This document shows, in pieces, positions 32,633-42,665 of a stretch of DNA of 64,000 bases (within the stretch, counting starts at the first letter, position 1; every line of letters starts with the position of its first letter). Below the pieces are notes generated by a model. That model was not told where the DNA came from. It ran no database searches and saw nothing but the letters and a program-made list of their open reading frames with translations. The position numbers were made by a program, and so were the translations under genes. Origin of the DNA: Halichoerus grypus (taxonomy: Eukaryota; Chordata; Mammalia; Carnivora; Phocidae); NCBI RefSeq assembly GCF_964656455.1, contig NC_135720.1, forward strand, positions 107,706,696 to 107,770,695. Reading direction: 5' to 3'.

Positions 32633-33240
32633 AGTTTAGAAAAAATACAAAGCTACAGAGAAGTTGAAAGAAGGGTACAGCGAACACCTAGTACCTTTCA
32701 CTTATATTTGCCACACATACCAATTTCTCTCTTTCCAAATGTGTATATATATGTGTATATAGACATATACACACATACACGTATTTTATTTTTTAAAGAT
32801 TTTATTTATTTATTTATTTATTTAGAGAGCGGGGGGAGGAGCAGAGGAAGAGGGAGAGAGAGAATCTCAAGCAGACTCTATGCTGAGTGTGGGCCTTGAT
32901 CCCACGACCATGAGATCATGACCTGAGCCAAGACTCAGATGCTCAACTGACTGAGCCACCCAGGCGCCCTATACATATATGTATTTAAAAAAAATCTGGA
33001 TTATTTGAGTATAAGTTGTAGATGTCATAATACTTCCCCTTAAATATTTCTGCACACTTGTGCAATACTTCCTCAAAGGTATTTTCCTACATAACTGCAA
33101 TATCAGATTACACTTGAGAAATGTAGTAGCAAAATAATATTATATAATATACCATCCATATTCAAATTTACCCTATTGTCTCCAGAATGTCCTTTGTAGC
33201 TCTCCCCACCCCATTCAAAGATCTTTCATGGCAAGTCTCT
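32633..33240. repeat. Old L1M-type relic interrupted by a SINE
   Basis: 'CAAAGCTACAGAGAAGTTGA' before the SINE, and 'CCATATTCAAATTTACCCTA' and 'TCCAGAATGTCCTTTGTAGC' after it, belong to one ancient L1-type 3'UTR. Confidence 0.5.
32788..32970 (-). mobile_element. CAN-SINE (SINEC)
   Basis: Minus orientation: the right end 'CTGAGCCACCCAGGCGCCCT' is the complement of the head, and the left end is (TTTA)n. Flanks 'ATACACGTATTT' and 'ATATATGTATTT' look like an eroded target duplication. A TA/CA-rich tract precedes the tail. Confidence 0.9.
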
Positions 33241-33296
33241 TCATTGTCCCTGAATCTAGAAGAGTTCTCTCCAATTTTTTCTTTCTTGACATTGAC

Positions 33297-33424
33297 ATTT
33301 TTGAAGAATCTATGCCATTTCTGTTCTGATTTGAAGAATCTATGCCATCCTTAACACTTCTGTTACATTTCTATCACCTTCTGCAGATAACTGGTTTCAT
33401 CAAAGAATCTGTGCCATTTCTGTT
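33297..33424. repeat. Local triplication of a 'GAAGAATCTATGCCAT' motif
   Basis: 'TTTGAAGAATCTATGCCAT' occurs twice 30 bases apart, with a third diverged copy (CAAAGAATCTGTGCCATTTC) after a 55-base interval. That interval (33346-33400) reappears at 34997-35051. Confidence 0.75.
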
Positions 33425-33906
33425 GTGGCACATTCTATATTCCTCGGTCTGCATCTCTCTTGATTGTTTCCTCTGACTGAATTCAGGTTAAACACTTTGG
33501 GAAGAACACTGCATGGGTGGGGTAGTACATTGGGAGTCATTTCATGTCAGTTGGTCCTACTGTTAATCACACTAAATTCATCATGTGTTTAAGTGGTGTC
33601 CACCATATTTCTCCATTGTACCTTCTAAATTAATAAGTAATCTGAGGCGATTAAATTTGATTGTATGAATATCTTACCAATCTCTTACCCAACAGTAAGA
33701 GAGTACACCCCTGATCCTTCATCAAGCAAATTATAATACTCTAATATAGTAGATGATAATTTTCTCATTCTACCTTTCATTCTACTTCATGGACAGACTT
33801 TGTTTTATAGAGTTTCTCCAGCTTTTGAATATCACCATGAAATCAAAGACTTTTTAAAAAAAAGAATTGAATATGTCATAATTCATTATAAATATTAAAG
33901 CTCAAA

Positions 33907-34032
33907 CTGGGTGTTACAGGTAACTGATGAATCACGAAATTCTATCCCCAAAACTAATAATACACTATATGTGAACTAACTTGAATTTAAATAAAATCTA
34001 AAATAAATTAAACGAAAAGAATAAAAAAAAAC
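33907..34032 (+). mobile_element. 5'-truncated LINE-1 3' end (variant subfamily)
   Basis: 'ACTGGGTGTTACAGGTAACT', 'AACTAATAATACACTATATG' and 'TAACTTGAATTTAAATAAAA' then A-rich. An imperfect 17-bp target duplication (AAATATTAAAGCTCAAA / AAATGTTAAATCTCAAA) flanks it at 33890-33906 and 34033-34049. Confidence 0.8.
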
Positions 34033-34049
34033 AAATGTTAAATCTCAAA

Positions 34050-34780
34050 TTGTCCCAAATTTGGTCAGTGGGAACCCCCTTAGGTTAGCTCCTGGGTTCC
34101 TTTGTCATGTCTTTGTTACAGTTTCAGGACTTTCTGAATCTTTAGTAAAACCTGAGGTTCTAGGCTCATCTCGTGCTTTCTCTGCTGTAGCACTGAATCA
34201 GGCATGTCCTCAAGGAGCCCTGTCTTGTTCCTTTTAAAGGAGAATGGTTTTTAAAAAACCAAGATCTGGGGACTCAGTGTGCCCATTATTGTTGGGGTAT
34301 TGTTATTTCTAGGCCTTTTCAGTGGACTGAGCTTGGAAATACTTAAAAAAAAAATCTTGAATTCACCTTGGTATTTCTAGTTCAAATCCAACACCACAGA
34401 TCCTTCCTTCCTCCTCTTCCCACATCCCATATTGACGCTTCCTTTCTCACACAGTAAGAACTTGCTTCTCAACAGTGTACTTACTAATTTTCTCTATCCC
34501 ACAATGCACACAAAGTCATTTTAGAATTACTGCACCAGAAATACTAATAACAACAAGCCTCCTAAGTCAGATGTGAGCCTTCTTTGTAGTTCTTTTTTCT
34601 CTCTAGAACATATCCCATGAAGGTTGTGGAGTCAGGGTACTATGTCCCAAATTACTTGAATTATGTTTTTTTTCCCCCTATATGATTTTCTGTAGATTTA
34701 CTTGTTGATTTAATTTTATCTTTGAAACATGTAAAATATTTAAATGATTGAAAAACAAAAAGTATACAAAAAGATATGTA
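34050..34780. other. No gene or repeat recognised
   Basis: AT-rich sequence without useful frames. Confidence 0.4.
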
Positions 34781-34783
34781 TGG

Positions 34784-34975
34784 GGGCACCTGGGTGGCTC
34801 AGTCAAGTGTCTGCCTTCAGCTCAGGTCATGATCCTGGGGTCCTGGGATCGAGCCCCGCATCGGGCTCCCTGCTCAGTGGGAAGCCTGCTTCTCCCTCTC
34901 CCACTCCCCCTGCTTGTGTTCCCTCTCTCACTATGTCTCCCTGTGTCAAATAAATAAATAAAATCTTTAAAAAAA
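34784..34975 (+). mobile_element. CAN-SINE (SINEC)
   Basis: Head GGGCACCTGGGTGGCTCAGT, B-box 'GGGATCGAGCCCCGCATCGG', CT-rich zone, AAATAAATAAATAAAATCTTT and A-tail. Flanks 'AAGATATGTATG' and 'AAGTATGTACG' are compatible with a diverged target duplication. Confidence 0.93.
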
Positions 34976-35088
34976 AGTATGTACGTCGGCAAGTCTCATC
35001 CTTAACACTTCCATTTCATTTCTATCACCTTCTGCAGATAACTGCTTTCATTAGATTCTCATTTGCTCTCCCTGATGTTGTTGTTTTA

Positions 35089-35286
35089 TTTATTTTTAAA
35101 TTTTCTCTAAAGATCTTATCTATTTGAAGGAGAGAGAGAGAAAGAGAGAGAGATCGTGAGCACATGAGTCGGGAGATGGGCAGAGGGAGAGGGAGAAGCA
35201 GGTTCCCTGCTGAGCAGGGAGCCCGATGTGGGATTCTATCCCAGGAAGTCAGACGCCTAACCAACTGAGCCACCCAGGCGCCCGTT
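35089..35286 (-). mobile_element. CAN-SINE (SINEC)
   Basis: Minus orientation, ending CTGAGCCACCCAGGCGCCC. The target duplication GTTGTTGTTTTA occurs at 35077-35088 and 35287-35298. A (GA)n run lies in the CT-rich zone. Confidence 0.93.
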
Positions 35287-35299
35287 GTTGTTGTTTTAA

Positions 35300-36600
35300 A
35301 ATAGCATTGATCCAGCTGCAAAGGAAAAGGGGACTTTAGCTAAAGAAACCAGGGGAATCTCCCTTATGGTCTGGATTAAAAGAGGATGGTACAAAATGGC
35401 AGGAAAAGTAGTAGTAGGAAATAAGCGGGGTAGCATACAAGACAGAAGTCAAGGAAGCAGGGGGTTACTCAGCCTAGAGAGTCTCAAATATTCAGATGAC
35501 CTTAAAGGCCACTACCTAGGGGCTAACCTTGCAGGAAGTGAGTGCTTCCTGAAGATGGAGTCTGGGGAGCCTCCCCTCAGTGTGATGGAAGCAGGTGGTT
35601 TCATGAGCCCTGCCCTCAGGAATAAAAGCAAAGGGGTTTGGAAGATGAGCCAAGGATTATGACTAAGAACGTTTCAGTCAAGCTATAAAGAAGGGAGATG
35701 ACAAGGGATAAAGGAGGGACAGCTCTCAGCAGAAGAAGCAGCAGGCTAGGTCCCAAAAGAGTTGGCCTGGGATTTAGAAGTTGCTGTGGAGGTTAGGTTT
35801 GTGTCAAAGGGCCCCCAGGGTCCCCTAAATGACAGAGGGCAAGGGCTGAAGGCGGCAGTGTGTCCCTGTCTGTAAGAACCAAGGTGGGAGGTCTAATGCA
35901 TTGAATGAGCTCCAGGTTCTGAAGGTGAAGAGGAATCCTATTTACCTCTGTTGAACATGCAAGGATTAAGGGCAAGCATTGCTTAGACAAAATGATCTAA
36001 TGTTTGGGGCTAAAGTCAAAGTAAGGGCGGTGCTTGTCTAATTATTATTTTACCTCCTCCTTCTCCAGTGAGGACAGTGGTCTTCCACTTGGAAAGGGTA
36101 GAGTAAACATTGCAAAGAAGGGATTGAAGTCAAGGACAGGTGAGGAAGCAGGAAAGCCGGCCCAAGCAGCTGTAATGAACTTGGAGCCCTGAGCCTGATG
36201 AATTACATCCTGTAGCCCTGGAGGGACTTGACATGTGATTTCAGAACTGCTGCCATTAATCTTTGATAAATTATAGAGGAGGGCATTTGAGCTCAGAGAC
36301 AAGAGATGGGCACATGCGCTCTTGACACTCGAAAAAGGGAAAAGACTGGGTTCTGGAAGTTACAGTGCAGTGTGCAGGGATGTTCTCACCAGGCTGGTTA
36401 ACTGGAAGGTGTGTGTATCTTCAGGAAAGTTGGTTTTGAGTCCCAGCTCTGGTCCTAGACTAGGGCAGGATCAGGGCAGGAATTTGGAGGACCAGGGTGG
36501 TCTGGAAAGGGTCAAATCAGGGAGAAGAGGGGCAGTTTTGGGGTGTTCTCATGGCCCCTCTGTAGTAATACCTGATTTACCACTATGCACCTCCAGCAGC
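35300..36600. other. No gene recognised
   Basis: Purine-rich intergenic DNA. The 98- and 107-codon plus frames (35366-35662, 36322-36645) have no recognisable domain. Confidence 0.45.
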
Positions 36601-36604
36601 CATA

Positions 36605-37110
36605 GCTGTGGGTCTCAGTCTGGTTACCCCAGAAGCAGACCCTGAGATGAGGGAGTGTATAAAAGTGTTAGGAAGTGTTCCCAGGAAATATCAGGAGGGG
36701 CGTGGGGAAGTGGGAAAAGATAAGGGAGTATACAAAGCCTAAGGCCTGGGGGGAGCTTTGGGTCGGTCCCACATGGAAACTCAATAAATAATGTAGGTCT
36801 CACTTTGTTGTCTTGATCATGAAGGGGACTCTAGTGACTTTACTCCTCACGTTGTCACCTATTGATTACGGGAAGCCCGAGGGAGATGTGAATTCCCAGG
36901 GAGGTGGTAGCCTGAGAACAGTCCTCTGAGAAAGAGATTCAGGTGCTGGCTGAACCAAGTGGGTGCATCCCAGGAGCTAGTCATGGGCTCAGAGGTATGT
37001 GGGTGTGGTGCCAACTGCCTTCACATACTGCCTGGACCCACAGCCCTGGTCCAGCTAGCCGAGCCTGGGGACTGCACCCTGTCCAAGGTCAGTCGATCAG
37101 GTTGCCTTCC
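36605..37110. repeat. Probable old LTR-type repeat, unassigned
   Basis: 'CCCCAGAAGCAGACCCTGAG' and 'AGTGTTCCCAGGAAATATCA' are familiar from mammalian dispersed repeats. I cannot name the family or its ends. Confidence 0.35.
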
Positions 37111-37589
37111 CTGAGAGCTCGGAGCAGGACTCAGGATCTGCAGGGTGGAGTCTGGGCTTTGTGCAGCAGCCATGCTCCAGCATTCGGGCTCCAGGGACAT
37201 TTGTCATGGTGTCTGATAGCTTGGCACCATTTGAATACCGTTCTAAAGCTTGCTGGAGTTCCTGATGTATAGGAACTGCTGGCTCACGGCAGAACCTAGA
37301 GAACCGAAATTTTGAGCATCCTTTAGAGCTGGGACCAGGCGTGGGACTCGGGTTGCACCAGTCAGGAGAACCTACATGATACTTCTGTATGGGAGCAAAC
37401 ACAAAAGTCTGGGTGGGGTATCCATTTTACTGGTGCTCCTGGCAGCCCAGGCTTCTTGTTTGGGGGATATTGTGTCAAATTCCTGACATCAAGGTGGTGG
37501 CAGCTCAGTTGCAGTAGGCTTGAGTTCCTGGCATCCAGTGCCAATCTACTTCTTTTTAGGGGGAAGGCACTGAGTGACAGGTTGAAGAA

Positions 37590-37794
37590 TTTTTTTTTTT
37601 TAATTTTATTTAGTTATTTGAGAGAGAGAGAGATCAAGAGAGAGCATGAGCTGGGGGTTAGGCAGAAGGAGAGGGAGAAGCAGACTCTGCTAAGCAGGGA
37701 GCTCTACACGGATGCGGGGCTGGATCCCAGGACCCCGGGGTCATGACCTGATCTGAAGGCAGACGCTTAACTGATTGAACCACCCAGGCACCCC
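37590..37794 (-). mobile_element. CAN-SINE (SINEC)
   Basis: Minus orientation: T-rich/'AATTTTATTTAGTTATTT' left end, (GA)n zone, and right end 'GAACCACCCAGGCACCCC'. No convincing target duplication was seen. Confidence 0.9.
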
Positions 37795-37959
37795 AAGGGA
37801 TGTTGTGGGCAGAGCCTCCTTGGGGTCCAGAGAGGCATTTGGCCAAGTCTCTTGGTGGTCCCAGTGGACAAATGGTGGAAACGTGATGGACTAATCACTA
37901 GTTCAACCATATAAAAAGGAAAAGGTGACTAATATGTCAATACTGGCTGGAAGGAGGTG

Positions 37960-38130
37960 TCTGGTGGCATATCACAAGGATCTCTATTAGCCTTGTCTGT
38001 TCAACATCGTTATCAATGACTTGGATCAGGACACTACAGATAACACAAAGCCAAGAGAACTGGAAGAAGCATCAGATCCCAGAATCAGCTTTTAAGATGA
38101 TTTTGATATCCTGGAGGACTAGGATTGAAA
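37960..38130 (+). mobile_element. CR1/L3-type LINE fossil (reverse transcriptase fragment)
   Basis: One frame of 38003-38064 reads LFNIVINDLDQDTTDNTKP, matching the CR1/L3 reverse-transcriptase block 'LFNIFINDLD...DDTKL'. The catalytic aspartates are eroded. L3 was active before the placental radiation, so this is among the oldest material in the window. Confidence 0.65.
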
Positions 38131-38187
38131 ATAAAACTTAATGGAATATGCATCAGTTCTATACCGAGTTAAGACAAAAAAAAAAAA

Positions 38188-38383
38188 GGGGCGCCTGGGT
38201 GGCTCAGTTGGTTAAGCAACTGCCTTCGGCTCAGGTCATGATCTTGGAGTCCCGGGATCGAGTCCCACATCGGGCTCCCTGCTCGGCGGGGAGTCTGCTT
38301 CTCCCTCTGATCCTCCCCCTCTCATGCTTTCTGTCTCCCATTCTCTCTCAGATAAATAAATAAAATCTTTAAAAAAAAAAAAA
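38188..38383 (+). mobile_element. CAN-SINE (SINEC)
   Basis: A near-consensus copy: GGGGCGCCTGGGTGGCTCAG head, A box 'GGCTCAGTTGGTTAAGCAA', B box 'GGGATCGAGTCCCACATCGG', CT-rich zone, AATAAATAAAATCTTT and A13. It sits in an A-rich target, so the duplication is masked. Confidence 0.95.
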
Positions 38384-40097
38384 GTCACTGCATAAGGATA
38401 GACTTGAAAATGGTGGGTAGAGAAAAACTTCAGAGGGAGGAGGAAGCGTTCTTCTTTACATGTTTATACCCCACCTATTCTGCAGAGGACCTTAGGGAAC
38501 TTGTAAAACTGTACGAAATGGAAAAGAGCTAAAACACAGTTGAGCGAATTGCAGTAGCAGTTAACAGTAGCAAAATACTAAAAGCACAGTTGAGACCAAT
38601 CCCCACACATGTGTATCACCACCCAACCTGGTGGATGTGACAAGTCATGCTCCGAGCTCCCCTGTGGCTGAAGCAAAGAAGGAAACTTGATTTGTTTGAG
38701 ATTTTCTAGTATATATAACAGACAAACAAACCATTTATCCACTAGAAGCACTGCTTTTCTAGATGGTCAGACCTGAGAGAAAATTCTCTTCTGGGTCCTT
38801 ATAAAAAGTGCACCTGGTGAGGCTGGGGATGGAGTCCTCAAAAAGCAGGATATCAAAGCAAACTTGGTGAAAGCGATTCTCCTTGGAGCCAGGAAAATGT
38901 CTAAGCACCAGATCTAGAACGTGGTTTACCTCTCTAACTGAGTGTTTCTGGACTTGTCCTCATTACTGCTGCCCGGGGGAGACAACCTCACCTCATCTCA
39001 TTTCCTTCTCCCTCTCCTGCATAAATACGAAGTAATAACATTTTACTGGGTAGAGTTGAACTTCTTAGGATCATAAAACTTTGAGATATCTTAAGTTTTT
39101 TGCTGCCCTCCAATTTTCACCTTATTGTCCTTGAGAACGCATACTCTACCAGGATGGAGGACCACTTGTCTTTCATGATCCTCCTCAGCACTCAGTAGTT
39201 GCTCTCAAGGTACATGCTCTCGAGATAGCATTTCTTTATTCGGCAAGTTGCCCCTCCTGGTATAGGGTTTTTTTGTTTTTTTTTTTTAAACCGATTTGAC
39301 TCAATGCTATACAAATAGGAAGCGTCTTTACTTTGTCCATCTCTTGTTTTCCAGCTCTCTATTGCGGCTCTCCTCCTCACCCTTTGATGCTACCTCAGGC
39401 AGATCCTCTAGAGCTTTTGGCCACCATTGGCTATAACAACTAGCCTTATTTCAGTTGGTTAGCCTTGAAAGGTCCAGCCCAGGCTATATCAAAACTTCAA
39501 TCTCACACCCAACCCCAGGCTCCTCCCTACCCCATTTGTCAGCTCAGGCCTGAGCTAGGGACCTGCCTTAGGGAGGGGGCATTGCTGCTTTTTACTACCT
39601 TGTCTCCCATCTTGCCTTCTGGGCCTCCCTTTTGGATGGAGGTCTTATCATTCCCCTGGAGGAGGGGGACATTCTGCAGAGGACTTGCTGCCCAGTTGTC
39701 ACACCCAATGATGAGAGGGAAGCCATCCCCATGTCCTCTCTGTTCCTTTGCCACTGCTGGCCTCTCCAGCCAGCTTCCCACATTCCTTGATAGTTCTCTG
39801 GGCAAGAAGCAGGTGTTAGCCTCCCTGTTCCAGAGCCTGGGGCAAGGACAAGGATGCTTCCCAAGCTTCTGTCCAGAACACCGTGTCAGCCTACTGGTTT
39901 CTGTGGCTCAGCCAGCATCTAGTTGGACATAGGACCCATTCTCCCCTCTTGAAGGCCTGCCACCCTCCAAGCGCTTCCCCTAGACCCCCAGGCCTTGCTT
40001 GAGGGCTGACAGAAACATCTCTCCCTTCTTTCATGGGGAAGGGAGGGCTGGGGACACATCCCAGTCTTACTCACTAGGCTCACAGCTCTCTACTCTT
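38384..40097. other. No gene recognised
   Basis: Intergenic. The 155-codon plus frame (39465-39932) has no domain. A T-rich tract lies at about 39268-39289. Confidence 0.45.
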
Positions 40098-40114
40098 AGA
40101 AATGCCCCTACCTC

Positions 40115-41704
40115 CGTCGGCCACTTCTGACAAGTGATAAGAGCTGCGGAGCACAAAATCAAAACTTTTAGAAGTCATCTCCGCTGAGGGCCGTCACTCC
40201 GGTGGCTAAGCGGGGGGTGGAACCCTTGCGGGACAGTGTGGTCTCAGGACCCTCGGGGTCACAGAAAGACCGGGGGTGCCTGAGTGTGGCAGAGCTCCCA
40301 GGTATCGGACGGGGAAGCCGGCTGCAGAGACGGAGCCGAGGCGTGGGCTCTCAGCTCGGGGTTGCCATAAACCGTGATCCGGGGCACAGTTGGGCCACTG
40401 CTCCTCCAGCAGGGACCCAACAAGTGGCAGATCCAGGGAGACTCACCTTCTTCCCCCGGGAGGAGCGGCGCAGGAGCGCACCGCAGGGATCTGCTGGGTT
40501 TGGAGACTCCACCCGGGGTCGGCTGCCAGAGATAGGAACGCGTGGTCACAGGCCGGGTGAGCACGGAGTGCGGCCGGAGACCGGGGAGACGGGAGTGACT
40601 GACTGCTTTTCTCTGGGGGCTCACTGAGGAGCGGGACCCCGAGTTCTCGGCTCCTCCGGGATGGAGATTGGGAGGCCGCCATTTTCACTCTCGGCCTCCA
40701 AAGCTGTACGGAAAGCTTGCAGGGAACAAAAGCTCCGGAGAGCAAACCCGAGCAGATTACTTAGCCTGGACCGGGCAAGGGTGGGGCAATTCCGCCTCCG
40801 GCAAAGACATTTGGGAACCACGGCAACAGGCCCCTCCCCCAGAAGATCAGGGAGAACAGCCAGCCAAGACCAAGTTTACTGATCAATGAGAACGGCAGAA
40901 CTCCAGTGCTAGGGGAATACTGCACATAGAATCCATGGCTTTTTTACCGTGATTCTTTAGTCTTTTAAAGTTAATTTTTTTTAACTGTCTTTTTTTTTTA
41001 ATTTTTCTTTTTCCCTTTTTCAACCAACATCTTATCAGTCCCTTTTTTAAAAAACATTTTTATTTTTCATTTGTAGAGTCATAATCTATCCCTTCATAGT
41101 AGTTACCCGTATTTTTGGCATATATATATAAGTTGTTCTCTCTTTAAAATTTTGAGATAGTTTCTTCTAACAGATCAAAATATACCCTAAATCTCTAGTG
41201 TATGGTTTTGTTCTACTCTCCTGCCTGATCACATTCTCTCCCTTTTTTTTCTTTCCTTTTTTTTAAAATCCTCTTTTCTTTTTTCAAACAACTTCTTATC
41301 AATTCCTTTTATAAAATTTTTTATAATTTCCATCTTTACAGTCATATTCCATCCCTTCATCATATCAACCCTTATTTTTGTACATATATAAGTTGTTCTT
41401 TCTTTAAAATTTTGGGAGACACTTTCTTCTAACAGACCAAAATACACCCAAAATCTAGTGGGTGGCACTGATCTATATACCAGCCTGATCATATTTGATC
41501 ACATTCTGTTTTTTTTGTTTTGTTCTGTTTTTGTTTGTTTTTATCTTTTTCTTTTTCTTTTTTTTTCTTTTTCTTTTTTCTCTCTTTCCCTTTCTTTTCC
41601 CACTGCTTCAGGTCTTTTCTGATTTGTTTAGAATATATTTTCTGGGGACGTTGTTACCCTGTTAGCATTTTGTTCTCTCATTCATCTATTCTCCTCTGGA
41701 CAAA
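40115..41704 (+). promoter_or_regulatory. LINE-1 5'UTR/promoter
   Basis: About 500 bases of CpG-rich sequence (40190-40680), then AT-rich sequence with long T tracts before the ORF1 ATG. A 'GGAGGCCGCCATTTTCACTC' (YY1-type GCCATTTT) element lies at about 40672-40691. The T-rich part contains two diverged copies of a ~240-base block, e.g. 'TTTAAAATTTTGAGATAGTT' near 41143 and 'TTTAAAATTTTGGGAGACAC' near 41402. Confidence 0.75.
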
Positions 41705-42584
41705 ATGACAAGACAGAAAAAATCACCTCAACAAAAAGAACAAGAGGTAGTGCCGACTGCCAGGGACCTACTCAATACGGACATTAGTACGATGTCGGAT
41801 CTAGAGTTCAGAATCATCACTTTAAAGATACTAGCTGGGCTTGAAAAAAGCATGGAAGTTATTAGAGAAACCCTTTCTGGAGAAGTAAAAGAACTAAAAT
41901 CTAACCAAGTCGAAATCAAAAAGGCTATTAATGAGGTGCAATCAAATATGGGGGCGCTAACTGCTAGGACAAATGAGGCAGAAGAAAGAACCAGTGATAT
42001 AGAAGACCAAATGATGGAAAATAAAGAAGCTGAGAAAAAGAGAGATAAACAACTACTGGATCATGAGGGCAGAATTTGAGAGATAAGCGATACCATAAGA
42101 CGAAACAACATTAAAATAATTGGGATCCCAGAAAAAGAAGAAAGAGAGAGAGGGGAAGAAGGTATAATGGAGCAAATTATAGCAGAGAACTTCCCTAATT
42201 TGGGGAAGGAAACAGGCATCAAAATCCAGGAAGCACAGAGAACCCCTCTCAAAATCAATAAAAATAGGTCAACACCCCGACATCTAATAGTAAAACTTAT
42301 GAGTCCCAGAGACAAAGAGAAATCCTGAAAGCAGCTCGGGAGAAGAGATATGTAACCTGCAATGGTAGAAATATTAGATTGGCAACAGACCTATCCACAG
42401 AAAGGACTGGCAGGATATATTCAGAGCACTAAATGAGAAAAATATGCAGCCAAGAATACTATATCCAGCTAGGCTGTCATTGAAAATAGAAGGAGAGATA
42501 AAAAGCTTCCAGGACAAACAAAAACTAAAGGAATTTGCAAACACGAAACCAGCCCTACAAGAAATCTTGAAAGGGGTCCTCTAG
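41705..42584 (+). pseudogene. LINE-1 ORF1 (nucleic-acid-binding protein), disrupted
   Basis: Starts ATGACAAGACAG. The first 124 codons include a coiled-coil-like region with heptads around residues 40-110. An in-frame TGA at 42077-42079 stops the frame at what should be mid-protein. Homologous codons continue after it and run to a second stop near 42325, where the frame shifts. A short deletion near 42395 shifts it again, and the conserved C-terminal end resumes and closes at TAG 42582-42584. ORF1p is the trimeric RNA chaperone of the L1 RNP. Confidence 0.85.
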
Positions 42585-42665
42585 GCAAAGAGAGAGCCTA
42601 AAAGCAACATAGACCAGAAAGGAACACAGACAATATACAGTAACAGTCACCTTACAGGCAATACA

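Noticed and set aside
34744..34957. Frames 'GGSVKCLPSAQVMILGSWDRAPHR'-like seen in several places
   Set aside because: Translated CAN-SINE bodies, which recur at each SINE.
41229..41708. Lys- or Phe/Ser-rich frames before L1 ORF1
   Set aside because: Products of T-rich 5'UTR sequence.
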